Under the pieces are notes generated by a model. It saw only the letters and a list, made by a program, of their open reading frames with translations, searched no databases and was not told the origin of the DNA. A program made the translations under genes and the position numbers. Of a DNA stretch of 64,000 bases, positions 35,501 through 48,888 are shown one piece after another. The stretch is from positions 7,998,664 through 8,062,663 of the forward strand of contig CM049315.1 of NCBI GenBank assembly GCA_026874595.1, given 5' to 3'. Origin of the DNA: Sipunculus nudus. Its lineage: Eukaryota; Annelida; Sipuncula; Golfingiida; Sipunculidae. Position 1 is the first letter of the stretch; every line of letters begins with the position of its first letter.

Positions 35501-38500
35501 TTACAACGTGTATTACTTACCACGGGTGCCCGAATGTCCAATGTCCTATTGCTTCGGTAAATGGTCATTTTATTATTGTAATAATTACCTATTTAGATAC
35601 ATATATGTATAATATATGTATATGAAATATTTGCAATAGGATGCTTCCATATATCCTTTTAATCCTTTGGAGATGACAATTTACCGTCCATCTCGTTCCT
35701 ATTTTACAAGCCTTTCCATCCAAGTATTAAATGACATGTATCCTGGCGTTTATAAATAGAAACCGTTACAGGTGACAGAGCCCCATGTGGCGCCAGTGAG
35801 AGTTCTGAGAACGGACGTGAACCAGGTTGTTCAAGTAGGTACCGGTTGCTCACAAAAGCGCACTGTCTACATATAGTTAGCTCGCCGAATTGTCATTTTC
35901 TTGTTATGTTACTTCACGCATTATAATCAATATCAGCTAAGAGTGTCAGGTGAACAAAAATGTCATGCATTATTTTTGTGTATAAGTGTCTTACTGTTAT
36001 CTTAATGTGGGAAACGCTAATCCTATCCTGCTCATGATATCTCAAACACCGCGGATTGTTTATGTTTTTAAAACAAAATAAAACACTCAAATTTCTTTTG
36101 AAGTTAAAAAGATAAATATTTGAGAAAGTGAGCTAACTTTGATTGAATGTCGTAAAAACAGGCAACTTTCCTCCTCTGACCCAATCACCTAATATAGACT
36201 TCACCGTCTTGGGCAATTCGGGCAGAAAAGAGGTGGCTCTGCAGTGTTACCTTCCCGGAATGGACCATATACCTAATGACGCCACTCTGGAGGTGAGCTG
36301 GTTTAGGGATGACGTACTGATTGGCAGGTGGACAGATATCAAGAAGGCGGATATGCCACATCAATTGCAGGAGACAGACTGGTTCCAGGAAGGAAGTTCA
36401 TCCATGGGGATGGAGGTGAAACGGGAGTTTCATCTTGATATTTAGAAACTACCAGTTAAAGTACCAGCAGTGGTCTGATGTTTTATTTTCTGTTTAAGAA
36501 AGGTCTTAAATTGATTGTTTTTGTTTTCACTAAAGATGGACACCGCGCGTTTCAAGACATTAACATGAACCTCATGGAAGGTAACTTACCGTTACTTTGC
36601 AGAAATCCGCATGCCGAGAAAAACGAAACTGGGATAAATCTGTTGTCTGATCCACTGATTAAAACAAATATATTAGATTCATATTAATGAATTATCGATG
36701 TCCTTAATGTATCATATTACGCATATTGTGTTTTTCACGTCATTACCATTTACAAGGTCCACTGCGTTATCCGTGCTGGAGGTAAGCACTATGCATCCCC
36801 GAGTCCTCCCAAGGAGAGCGCAAAATTCTTTGTCGGAATAAAGGTGAGTGATAGATGTATGGTGTCACGTTGATAACAGCTAGGTCCTTTGTTCAGATGT
36901 TTCTTTTCGCCTAAAAATGCTCATATTATAAAATCCTCGTTAGAATGATGGAAGGATCTGAGAACATTCCAGTGCTGTTTTCAAATATGAATCGTTATAT
37001 GCTACAAGGTGTATCACAAACTCTCTGATTGCCATGTGTACTGTAGATCCTTTCTCCCAATATCAAAATTTCATCGGCCGCTCCAGAACCATCGGAGATC
37101 ATATTACAACCGACTGTCCCCATCTTGGGCTCATTGCTACGCATGCATATTGCTGTTCCCGGAATGCAACATCGGGGTTGTCTGAGGAAAGAGGCCATCT
37201 CAAACCTCGCCCTGGAGCATTGTTGGCTTGACATAAAAGGTATTTAAGTAAATTTGATTCCATGTACAAGATAACAAAGTAGCATGATGTACTTATGAAG
37301 GTATTTTTGAGTAAGATGTATATTTTTAAATGTACTCGCAACGCACCTTAGGCTAGATGAACGTTAAATTTCCGATTTTAATGTTACACTTGAGGAATAT
37401 ATTGTACAATAAGCGAATGATAGGCATTACATCCAGCGACACCTGGCAAGAAGAATGGAACGCATCCAATGGGCAAAGGGCAGCTATCCGATTATGGCCG
37501 ACGTACACCGGACAAAACACCGGCCAGCGATCTCTACGCGTACAATTACAGTCAGTAGGCGAGGCTGAACACAGACTCTGGGGAAACTACAAACTCCAAA
37601 ATGTTATGGTAATTCAGCTTAGATTACTTAAGTGGTTTATGACCAAACCAAACCTTATTAAATGTTTAGTATCATGGGCGTGTCACAGAGTGATGAACCG
37701 GCTTTCACATACACGTATATTTTAAATTTCCAAAACGCTCTATCATTTAATTGAATAATATCTACAGGTCAGCATAGAGGACAGCGTTTCATCGGAAATC
37801 CGTGCCTACTGTTATTCCTCAAATGTTCAATACCTGACAACATTTGATGGCAGGTAAGGAAATATGCAATCAAATGTAGAGTTTCACAAACAATAGAAAA
37901 GAATAATCAAGTATTTCAAAATATTGTCAGCCTACACAGAATCGGATGTTTAGTTGTATTACCTGCTTATATAGTATTTGTCTATGTTTAATTCTAGGAC
38001 ACATGATTTCAAAGACCGAGGGGAATTTATATTGTTCAAAAACAGGGGACGACAACTTCAGGTATTTGCTGTTTTTTTGCGATTCTTAAATTTTAAGGCG
38101 AATACTCACTGCGACGAAAACCTAATTTAAGATATATTCAACTGCAAGTTATAATTATATTATATTTTCACTGCTTGAGGCAAACTCAAGATCAAACAAC
38201 GTTTTCTCATTAGTCTTGTTCACTTAGATGTGATTTAAATGGAAATAAATTTTATATTTGAAATGTACATGTAGAACACCTTATAACAAGTTTACAATTA
38301 ACAGGTGAATGTGTTTCGCCGGAGGTGTCCGTCGCTACCCGCCTTGAGCTGCTCTTGCGCGGTATCGGTGAGGTCTGGCGGTGACGCGTTTATTATCGAC
38401 CGATGTTCCCGAGAATGGAGGACCGGGTTCTTCTCATGTCCCGATTCATCACTGACAGTGGAGCGCTCTGGGTCATACACATACGTGGTACACTGGGCCA

Positions 38501-41500
38501 GATATTTCTGATTATCCATGGATCTTAGTGGCCGTCTACAAAGTATTGATAATCCATTGTAACTCCTGATTATTGAAACTGTAGGTTATTCTGATTACAT
38601 AGAAGGATATCAGTTCAACATATATGTTACCTGAGTATTTATAAATTGTCTGAATTCGTTTGCTCACCTAGTACAATTTTGTTACAAAATCTGCGGTTAC
38701 CTGAGGAAGGCATTATCATCCTGTCATATACTTCTGTGTGTGGCTATATATCTGGTTGATAATTTTTACAGTGCAACCTCATCCAACATTTTAATATAAA
38801 ACAAATTTTATATGTATAACATACTACATTTTGCATTCTAGGTAACATTGCCTACGGGCACGACTGTGCTGATTGACACTGCCGACGAGAATAGGGGTCT
38901 GCTTTCTTCTGTCAGGGTAGCAGCTTCACCTTTGGATTATACTGAGGGAGAGGGACTTTGTGGTACAGAAACAGATAGGTCAAGTAACCGTCTGTACGAA
39001 TTTAGAGAGAACAAGACTCCAACTGCAAACCGATACAAGCGGAGGGACGAGATAGATTTGCTGCCTTGGGCGTAAGTTTATATGTCAGACACAAAGATAC
39101 CCTTTAGACATGTTACACAGATAGCCTACTCTTGGCAAAACGGTCTCTGAACACCACTTTGATATTATAATCTATATCGCCACTCACGTTTGATAAAGAT
39201 TATATAATGTTGTGTATTATAAGAAATCAATCATTTGTCTCTGTTATTGTTAAAAGGTGAATATGTTATTTAAATTGTCAATTAATATGATAACTATCTA
39301 TCGCTAAATACATAGGGTTTCTATAGGTCAAATACATTTCTTACTGATATAAAATTATAAATGCAAGTGTGTTAAGGGTGGAAATGAAAGCTGACAGTTT
39401 GTGGAATGGCGTACAAAAGAGTGAGAGACTTCCTGTCCGCTGTACCTGTAACGGCGACGGAATTCCAGCAACGGAAGCGTGCAATACTCACGTGGAGGTA
39501 TAAAAAGTATTTCTTAAAACATATTTTTCGATTTTCGCTGCTGTTATTGTCCGAAGCAAAAAAACATACTTTTTCAATTTTCGCTGCTGTTATTGCCCGA
39601 AGCAAAAAACAACTCCTTTGATATGTTACCACTCTTTTGCCTAGGATTGTATAGACAAAGCTCCTTTTGAATTGATGGAAACGAACGTAACTTTATTTCA
39701 GGCGGAAAGATGCTATGAATGGGGAAAAGATATATCAGAGTCACAAATGATCCGCTGTACAGGAGTTTTGGAGGGAGACGGTCAGCTTAACATTAAGTCT
39801 AAGAACTTCATGGAAATGGACGAAGAGGAATTCTTCCAGTATCGAAACGACACACAAAGGCCGGTATGATGAAAATATTCGAACTCAAACTTTGTCACGT
39901 GAAATTGTCGATTAGTCCTGGGTGTAATATTAGACAATTTTACTATTTAATCTCATGTCATTTCTTTATTTGTTCAATATGGAACCAGCCTACAAAATTA
40001 TGTAATCAGGTAATCACTATTCCAGTGTCTCCTACTCCTACGTCTCTAAGCGTTCAAGGATTTGTTTTATCCTGTTGTCATGTTTATGCATTTTAGCATG
40101 GTTTGGTATATTAATTACTAATCAGACAAAGTCGTGATACTTTGGTTTAGGCCGCCGCCAGGATATAACCCCCCCCCCCCAAAAAAAAATATTTAACAGA
40201 TCTTTTACCAAACTTGACATGTGCATAGATATGGGTGAGAGGACGAAGCCTATTTAAAATTGGGTCATAACCTTGACTAGGAGAGTTATCTTGACCTTGA
40301 AAATGTCCATTTTTTGGGGAAATCACACAAATTCTTAAATATTCCTAGACATTTTGCATGGATTGATCCAAAAATCAAGTTGACCGAAGATCTTGGATAG
40401 TGCTGTCATGCACCGGAAACTGCTGGCGCCACCTATTATCCTTTTCTTATTATCGTACCGTTTTATACCCCCATCATTGCCACTTGACAGTACTGATTTC
40501 TTTAATATTATGCATAAACCTAGGTATGGGTCATGGGATGATGTATATTTAAATTTGGTCATGAACTTTCCTTTGAGTGACCGTGACCTTAAATATTGCC
40601 ATATATGGTGAAAATCACACAAAATCATACATATCTCAATAAGGGAAGCATGGAATGGTCCAAAAATCAAATTGACCGAAGATCTAGTCTGAAGAAGCTT
40701 TGTCTTCTGTCGAAGACAGGTGGCGCCACCTTCTGTCCTTTTCTTGTTTTCGCGCTTTCTAATACCCCATCATTGCGGCTTGACAGTACTGTGAGCAGTG
40801 ATGGATAGATTGGGCTAAAAGTATGCATGTTCATTGATCTTGGATACCTCCATCTTGTATTCAAGACAGGTAGTGCCATCTGCATTCCGTTTTGTGTGGC
40901 GTCCATTCGTACATTTGGTTAAGGTGCAAATTGCTCATATCTGAGGAGTCCTTTAATGTGTTGGCCTGAATGTAATGTCTAGTTAGGAAATGGAACAAGA
41001 TTAAGAGAAGATATATGTCATATATTCCATTTTATCATCAACAGGCTGACATTATACTGGAAACGCCGAGTGCTATATGTTCAGGGGAAATAAACAGTTC
41101 TGGTGTATGGCAGCAGTGCGCCAATCTAAAAAGGGACGAGTTCGACCGAAAACTTACAGAATGTGTGTCTGGAATACAGGTGAGGAACACGACTGATCTT
41201 CGATAGCATCTGTACAGTTGAACTTAGGAATGTTATTAAAGAGGACATTGACCTCTTCGAATGGCTTTTACAATACTTAAACATATTTGAAAAAAGTAAT
41301 ATATAAGGGAAATGTTTTAAAATATTTCAACTTTTATTTTTCCTTTTGAAGGTCACTGGGTCCACCACATTAGTTCCGTCAGTGTTCCGATCAGTGCTGA
41401 CCACGTGTTACGGAGAGGTCAACAGAAACGTGTCATCTTGGGTGCCAGAGGGCTTGAAGTTGGTACCACCCAGGAACATACTGGACATGATCTGTCCATC

Positions 41501-44500
41501 AAATTGCAGTGGGCGGGGCCAATGTAAAGAAGGTATAAACTGTGATAATTCGTATTCTAGTTCTTTCCATGATTCTTGGAATGTTTTGCTTTAAAGAGAT
41601 AAAGATTCACAAAAGAGCTCAAAAGCTATTGAGATGATAATTCAATAACCATGCCTTTTCACTTTTGTTGGGTTATGATCCCGATAGCCTGGATGTTCTT
41701 TGCGAAAACGTTCGCCAAAACTAATGTAATCCATATATTTTTTTTATACATCACCCTTGCTTTAACATTTCTATAGGACAATGTCATTGTGATCCTGGTT
41801 ATGGATATATAGACTGCTCCATTGTCCTTGACGAGATCCCTATGATAACCGGTCTTCCAAACGGTGGTGTATGTGACACGCGGCAGAGGCCGTGCCGCGC
41901 AATCCCTGTGTACGGCTCAAACTTTATGGACACCAGCGAGTTATACTGCAGAGTTTATTACGCGGAGGTATGTGTTTAATATACTTTCTAAATTGTAGCA
42001 TTACCAGTTATGATTAGATATTACGCAGGCTCAAGATATACATTATAATAAACATATAAGCACATGACACATAATACTAAAATTACTTTAGCAGCATCGT
42101 CGGAAAATTGGAATAATTAATGTTATTTCTCATGTACAATAACACGTGATACATTATAACTAGGTTTGTAATATATCTTGGACACAGCGGGCTAAAAATA
42201 TCAAAGACAGACGTCCAGATATACAATTTAGAGGGAAGAGAGATGCGAATAATAGAATATGCATACGGGACTTAGTGAAAATTCAAGTAAATTGATTGAC
42301 TTCATGTCTTGTATTTTAAAGATAAGAAGTGACGGTTCAACCACCGAGTTCCATGTAAAATATGTCAACGCCACCTACATGAATTCGGCAGAGATATTAT
42401 GCCCCCTGCAGCCAGATCACAAACGGACACGGCGGGAAACTGAAATGGGTGGTGATGAAGAGTCTCTAGGTATGTTAATCAAAGTGGCGGTAGCGAACGA
42501 TGCCCTAAACTACAGCAGGGAGGCCGCAGTGGTCTCCTATAACAGCGGATGTGTAGACTGTGATGTGGCAACTGGCCTCTGTAACGTTAAGGTAACCAAA
42601 CGTTCAATATTTTTTAATGTTATTGTAAACTAGTAAATATAAAATGTTGTTATTCTATATAAGTATAACCTACCACAACCCAAATTGCTGCATATTCTAT
42701 TGTAATTCACTGGATTGAACATTGGATGATTCCATGGTTACCTCTGTATCTCTAGATATGCAGTGGCTTCATTTTTTCTCACTTTTTCTCACTTCACATG
42801 CATGATTGTGTGTCCTCGACGCGATCCAAATATAAGTACAAGTGCTGTTTTTCAACAATGCACTGTATTTTTTCTCTGGTATATTATTTCTTTTTTGTGA
42901 CCATCGCATCCTATCTTTCTTGTTTAGTATGACATGTGTCAGATAGCAGGAGTATGCCACGTTAGAGGGGCAAGCAGTGATCATGACCCCTGTGCTTCAT
43001 GTAATCCTGACAAGAATCAGAACCACTGGACATATCCCGTAAGGAAATATTTGGTGTTAAGCCAAACAATGATCGAATACCTTGAATCAAATATAGGATA
43101 TGCTTGATAACATGCTATGTTAGTGGTGTAATCTGGATTGCACATTAACATCTTGATTATTCAAAGAAACGAGATAAGGTTTGCTTGTATTTCATTTATT
43201 TAGTATATGACTGGGGTTTAAAAAATATTGATTAGTTAATATTTTCTTTTTTTTTATATAAACCATACCTAAATATGAAATATGTACTTCTTTCCATTAG
43301 AAACTCCCCTCGTGCAGTATTCAAGGTGGGTGTTATTCAAACACCACTGGTAATCCCCAAGTAGATTGCCAATATTGTCACGTGACCAAGAACAAATGGG
43401 AATGGACGGTTCGGGTAAATAGTCATTTGCAAATGCGTTACGATCAATTAAATATTCTTGTTCCTGGATTGCAAATATTTAGTTGTTTGTAAAGGAATAA
43501 ATATTATAAATATGAATATTAGAAGAACTTCCTGTTGTTAATTTACCGTGTACAAATAATCTTATCCTTCATAATGCTGCAAAATAAAAGCATTCCTTAT
43601 CAATTCAAAGAAGCTTTTGTTACCAATGGTGACGAAATGTTATTGGCATGACCTTAACTAGAGAGTATGTATTTTACGAATATGTGATCATAGTGCAATA
43701 ACAGTTTTATCTCATTCTGATGAATAGATATTATTTGTTTAATACCCCTTTTTAGGACGGGATTTGTTATATTGACGGAGAGTGCATCCAGTCAGGAACA
43801 CGTGGTGATGATGCTTTGTGCCAGGTGTGTGACCCGTACCGTAACCCAACAGGATGGACAGGTAAAACACGTGAAGATCACATTTACTTATTGTAAAATA
43901 GCCAAATAAAAAACATGTAGTAATTAAGAGGTTTCTGTTCATATAAATCAAACAATATTAGAGTCATTTACTGCGTTTTCTCAAATGGGTTGTTTTAAGT
44001 CTTTGGCGAAGGCCAGGTCAGAATGCTTCAGTCGCAACATATGTTCTATGCATAACCATTATCAATATTTACATTACCATGTGAATACGAAAACAATACC
44101 CAAAAAAAAGGTGCATGCTTTGCCTACTTACATTAGTTTAACACCAGAGTCTTAATGCTGATTTCGGCGACGTTTTTATATCCATGTATCATTTATTCGG
44201 ACTGCATATTCAATACTGTGTCTCATTCCATCAGATTATTGTCCACAATTTTCGAACAAAATGGTGCTCATCCTCGCCGTAGTGGGTGGAGTCGTGGCGT
44301 GCTGCTTCATTGGAGCTATGTTTTACTATCTCCTTAAGAAGAATGAATCGTAAGTTTTTGTTCTCTGTAGGATTATTTACCCTAAGGCAAAGATTTCCTA
44401 AAACTGTGGATAGAATTTTGACGATGTTGGATTTTACATTGATATAGTATTATTTTCCTGAAATTTGAGAAATTATATTATTATTATTATTATTATTATT

Positions 44501-45338
44501 ATTTGTAAAGAAATAACGTCCCTCTACGAGGGAAATTCCGTGCACATATCCTACTGGTGGTAGAAGTCACACTGATTCAACTGTTCCAAAAAGGAAAAAG
44601 AATTAAGATATGATTTTAAATTAAGAAACTTACATTCCTTTTTTTTAATGAAAGATTCTCTTTTTGTTGGAAATCTATTTATATTTAATATTATGAACCC
44701 CTTTTAGGGGGGTATCACCAAAAAAGCATACGACTGAGAAGAAATGGGACATGCCACCAGTTGAAGTGGTGACCACCTTGGTATCCCCAAAACAAACGTG
44801 GAAAGGTTCACTGGGGAAGAATCCCAAGCTCACAAATGGGACAACTGTAAAACAACCTTCAATTCCAAAACCAACTAAGCCCACTGTCAAGAATGTTCGT
44901 GTGGCTCCTGCTGTGAAACCGGAACAGTTGACAGTAAACACAGAAAGTGTGGCAGTTATAGCTTCGAAAGGAGAAGAGTCGATACCAGATGTTCCGAACG
45001 AGCCACCGCCTAAGAAGAAAATCGTGAAGAAGATGGGGTTCAGACGAATGCCTGGTGGTTTAACATCCGATAATGCCAACGAAGGAAACACCAACAAAGC
45101 GGCAAAGAAACACAAAGGGATAAACTCGTGGTTCCTTTCAGGGCCAATCTTTATAGCAGACGTTGAAGAACCAGAGGTTAAGGCTGATCCTTTTGCCACA
45201 GATGACAAACCATCGGTGCCAGAGGTCATCCAGATTCAGCAGAAATCTGACGATACTCCGAAAGATACGGAGCCAGCGAAGGAAAAAGGGACAAAAGTAC
45301 AACATGATGACGCTAACAATGGTCCACTAAAAGCTTGA
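32504..45338 (+). CDS. VWDE-like: TSP1-EGF-D8C-VWD type I membrane protein, VWDE-like
   Basis: 22 exons join with matching phases: 32504-33806, 34745-34954, 35392-35556, 35772-35834, 36162-36415, 36757-36843, 37414-37608, 37768-37853, 37998-38061, 38305-38484, 38842-39071, 39377-39497, 39702-39863, 41045-41179, 41352-41532, 41777-41967, 42322-42591, 42928-43038, 43301-43414, 43756-43861, 44235-44349, 44708-45338. Total 4974 nt, 1657 codons plus stop. Order: signal peptide 1-22; five TSP1 (WxxWxxW, CSxxCG) plus EGF units to 434, all in exon 1; D8C domain 435-559 (WYRVVSPAGG, WMDG); a sandwich-like segment to about 760; VWD about 760-915 (TFDGR, GLCG); EGF about 1133-1160; IPT-like 1165-1290; three CxxxGxC modules 1300-1410; membrane helix about 1418-1442; Lys/Pro-rich tail of about 215 residues. 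D8C, VWD and EGF in this order are the hallmark of VWDE; the TSP1-EGF front is an addition. Possible furin sites RYKR (near 935) and RTRR (1244-1247). Exon 3 starts with an in-frame TAA at 35,394-35,396; exons 2 and 3 are both symmetric phase 1, so skipping exon 3 keeps frame. Role inferred: cell-surface adhesion or recognition. Confidence 0.85.
34178..34236 (+). repeat. (TTAG)n-like microsatellite in intron 1
   Basis: Repeated TTAG/TTAT tetramers, imperfect. Confidence 0.8.
35394..35396 (+). other. In-frame TAA in exon 3 of the VWDE-like gene
   Basis: Exon 2 ends ATGGAC-G and exon 3 starts GC-TAA-ATT-CCA, so the second codon after WMDG is TAA. The following 53 codons and every later exon are open in this frame. 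In copy 1 the same position has GGT (Gly). No nearby AG would restore the frame by shifting the acceptor. Confidence 0.7.
39515..39612 (+). repeat. Tandem duplication in intron 12
   Basis: 'attttcgctgctgttattg' followed by 'ccgaagcaaaaaa' occurs twice, about 50 bp apart, with C/T change. Confidence 0.75.
40095..40880 (+). mobile_element. Diverged element copy in intron 13
   Basis: The start 'gacaaagtcgtgatactttgg' and 'gccgccgcc' match the reverse complement of 62,935-62,990. The body repeats a unit of about 330 bp ('ccaaaaatcaaRttgaccgaagatct', 'tggcgccacct', 'ccccatcattgc'). The relative at 62.59-62.99 kb is in the opposite orientation. No ORF of transposase type was recognised. Confidence 0.6.
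44478..44503. repeat. (TTA)n microsatellite in intron 21
   Basis: About eight TTA trinucleotides. Confidence 0.9.
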
Positions 45339-46124
45339 TAAACTTCTTCTATTTACGTCATCTCCAAATGAATGTCTTGTGGTCAAACGACTTTTCTTCC
45401 TGATGAAGAAAAATGTGTTTCACTCTTTAGAATGCTGGTAGTAGTAAATTCCTTTGTATGTTCTAATATTTTTAGTACTGCGTGTGCTTTGACTTGGCTA
45501 ATATGTTTTGTATTTTTTTGCGATTCATAAATACATGCAGATATTAAGTACGGTATATGGTCCTTGTATAACATCTAGCATACACCTTAGCCGCTATTCA
45601 CGGGAGAATTGAGCCTTTTGATATGATTAGTTCTATAAATACTCTTTTTGTAATACATCTGCTATTCTTTTTCGAACATACAAGGATAATGACAATAATA
45701 TTACCAGTGTACACATCTCTGATTGTCGGCTGCACGGCTAAGGTAACTATAATTGTTATATATGCTGTAGTACTTTTCACTTATGTGATGCTTTTATATT
45801 TTAATTGTTTGTATCTTTTTGTATTCTGGAAAGCCCAGGTAGATTGATATAGGGCTCACATATCGACTACATGTTATTACAAAATTATATGCGTCTTAAA
45901 CGATGTATCACGGAGTACTTTGTCTCTGTAACAACAATCACAGCAATTTCCAGCATATAAGTACAAGTTTTATTTTACAATTTTGTATGCCTTGTACGTA
46001 TTGTAATTACATTGTCTCGGAAAAAAATATTTTCCTTCTATATATTTTGATTGTATATTAAGAATCTTAGTGCGACTAAATAAACCTGGTTTGGTGTACA
46101 AACTGTTTTGAGTTCTTAAATAAA
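45339..46124 (+). other. Likely 3' UTR of the VWDE-like gene
   Basis: No ORF of note follows the TGA at 45,336-45,338. The first canonical AATAAA signals are at 46,079-46,084 and 46,119-46,124, which would give a 3' UTR of about 750 nt. The extent is inferred, since there is no transcript evidence. Confidence 0.35.
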
Positions 46125-48430
46125 GTCACATAGCCGAATTTAATACATTCTCTTTCTAAATTGTTGTGATATAGCTGTAACATAATTAACCCCTCTTACC
46201 GGACAGATCAGTTAACTATGTCTCTCCTCTCGTTCACCTTGAGGATAAAATTCATATAAATGACAAATGATTGATCATAAAAGGTAATTAAAAATGCGTC
46301 CCGTCCGATATGGGGCATAAATCCTGCGCGGAAGGCAGTGTTCAATGTTGGTGTCATGGAATGTTAATTCAGCTTGTTATTCCTGGGAACTTTTTAACTA
46401 ATTATTTTGAAAAACACCTTGGACATCGTGGTATTGCTGTCCTGGACTATAAACATAATGAACAATAACCATGCTTATCAACCATCCCCCCCCCCCTTCC
46501 TTAATGCACGTTGATAATTACTGACACCTTTCAGAGAACTGGCAAATGGAATGACATGATTGTCCTCTGTGATGTCTGACTCGCGCTCCAAATATGTATA
46601 ATGCGTCACATCCAACGTCCTAGTGTAAACATATGTACTATAAAAACACATAAAGCACTCATTCCGGGATTATATTTGCTTGGATTTACCCCAAAATTGA
46701 ACTTCTTTCACATTTTTGCCATGCCAACCTATATGATAAATTTCGAGAACATGCGTTATACCGTCTCCAGATGTGGCGCGGACACACACACACACCGAAT
46801 CCAGTAAACTCAGCTTAAAATAGTGTCTGAGGTTTTAAATAAGGGCACTGAACATGCTTTTTTTGTATTTTTTACTATGTTTGAACCGTGAATATGCGTT
46901 ACTTTGAAGTTATTCCAAATCGTTTTAATTTTTAATGTGAAAACGCACCGTTCATATAACAAAGTTTAGGATATTAACAGAAAGTAAAACAAAATTGTCT
47001 TGAACAATTTTCAGATACATATGTAAAAACTATATTTGATCGCCTCAGAGAAGTCGTTCAGATAAGAGGCACTTGGATAAAATACCTTTGAAAACAAGGA
47101 ACGGAAATTGGATTTGAAAACAGCGTGACATTGATATATAATGGTGTTTTTTTGACTGCGTGTTCCGGAGAACCAGGCAAATATGTAAATTAGAACAACA
47201 AGCTTTTGTAAATGCGATGGACCTTCTCATCTGTGTCCGCCCGCCATGAAAATAATGCACACATATGGATAAGAGTCAGATTGAATAACGTGTTTAATCT
47301 ATGAGTAATCGTTTGGTCCAAAGCACTGAGACACAATTTAGATCCCAGCAGGTATTAAAGTTCTTAATTAAGCGTTAAGTTTTTATTTACAAGGGGCCGT
47401 AAATAATCCTTCTGTTACTTTTTCATTCTCTCGTCCCAACAAAGCCAAGGTTTCACTGTATCAAGCACAAAATGAGAAGAGTTATGGTCAATCTATTTTA
47501 TTGATGTGCTTTAAATAAAGCCTACATGCGTGGAGTTTACCGAGTACATTCTTCTTATCCAAAGAAAAGTGTAAGTAGTGCGCTTTGTTGTTGATATGAC
47601 CTGTATTCTATTCACGTAAATTTTACTTGAATAGAAAAGGCAATGAACGGAAATATAATCGTAAATTTTGATTTGGTGATATTGGTTTGGGCGGCTTACA
47701 CGCAGCAATGCAGGAGTGAGACAGTATATCGTTATGGAATTTCAAACAAGGGACCATTGAGTCATGCAGCTCAGCACCCAGGCAAAGCCTGTGATATTTT
47801 AGGCTAACATTCACCATTTTTTAAGTCAGATGTTTGAATGATTTGTTTACTAATTTTATTCAAGCTCGTCATAAATGTATTCGTGTGGTTAGAGCACGAT
47901 GTCGAGTATATGAAATCTGAGCTAATATGAGCTTATATGGTGAAATAACTGATACTTGTCAGTTTAACTTAACCATTAAACTTGCCAAAATATATAGGCG
48001 CTTTAAGTGGCATCACTTGTGTAATAAAATTTACAGATCATGCGAGATCAATATACATACGAAATTAGAATTAATCAGTGCCACAACTATGGTGCAATAG
48101 ATTTTCATAATGAATTCATATTCCAAATGGTCAGACTGTGGTGAAACTGAATGTGTTGACATGTTCCTGAAGGTGGTTTGGCTCAATGTTGTGAACTGTG
48201 AAATGCATACATACATGACTGATGTATGTAATTTTAATTTGATGGTAAGGCCGCTAATGAGAGATTTCTATAAATCTCAATATAAAAAGTTCTGAGTCTA
48301 CCTCTGTAGTTTTGCAAAGACAATGCATATAATTTAGAATAAAAACAATGGTCGATCAATCGGTCATACCCAGCTCTTTAAACTGTGATGATCAATAAGC
48401 ATAGTTTGCAAAACAATAATACTTATCCGC
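46125..48430. other. No gene seen
   Basis: AT-rich sequence with short chance ORFs, one C11 tract near 46,490 and a short (CA)n at 46,782. Nothing with splice context. Confidence 0.45.
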
Positions 48431-48435
48431 TGCCT

Positions 48436-48888
48436 TTAAAGAAACTAACCCAATGGCTTGAACTTCCATAATCAAAAACACAGGCAAAATGTGAAAAAGT
48501 TGATCCAATGGCTTGAACTGCCATAATCAAAAACACAGGCAAAATGTGTAAGAAATTGACCCAATGGCTTGAACTGCCATAATCAAAAACACAGGCAAAA
48601 TGTGTAAGAAATTGACCCAATGGCTTGAACTGCCATAATCAAAAACACAGGCAAAATGTGTAAGAAATTGACCCAATGGCTTGAACTGCCGTAATCAAAA
48701 ACACAGGCAAAATGTGTAAGAAATTGACCCAATGGCTTGAACTGCCGTAATCAAAAACACAGGCAAAATGTGTAAGAAATTGACCCAATGGCTTGAACTG
48801 CCGTAATAAAAAACACAGGCAAAATGTGTAAGAAATTGACCCAATGGCTTGAACTGCCATAATCAAAAACACAGGCAAAATGTGAAGA
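48436..48888 (+). repeat. 56-bp minisatellite, about 8 units
   Basis: Eight occurrences of 'caatggcttgaactgcc' spaced 56 bp apart, near 48,451 to 48,842, with few differences between units. The first two units are the most diverged. An open frame on the minus strand is a by-product of the 56-bp repeat. Confidence 0.95.

Noticed and set aside
36536-36580. Exon-like 45-bp block with AG and GT borders in intron 5
   Set aside because: Its phase does not fit the neighbours. Exon 5 ending at 36,415 joins directly in phase to 36,757 and gives a sensible VWDE-like sequence.
37034-37231. 65-codon ORF in intron 6
   Set aside because: No place for it in the phase-consistent chain, and the sequence shows no domain.
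44675-45229. 184-codon minus-strand ORF
   Set aside because: Shadow of the last exon of the VWDE-like gene, which is supported by its splice phase and protein composition.
47880-47925. A-box-like TGGTTAGAGCACGA
   Set aside because: No B box or tRNA fold follows.
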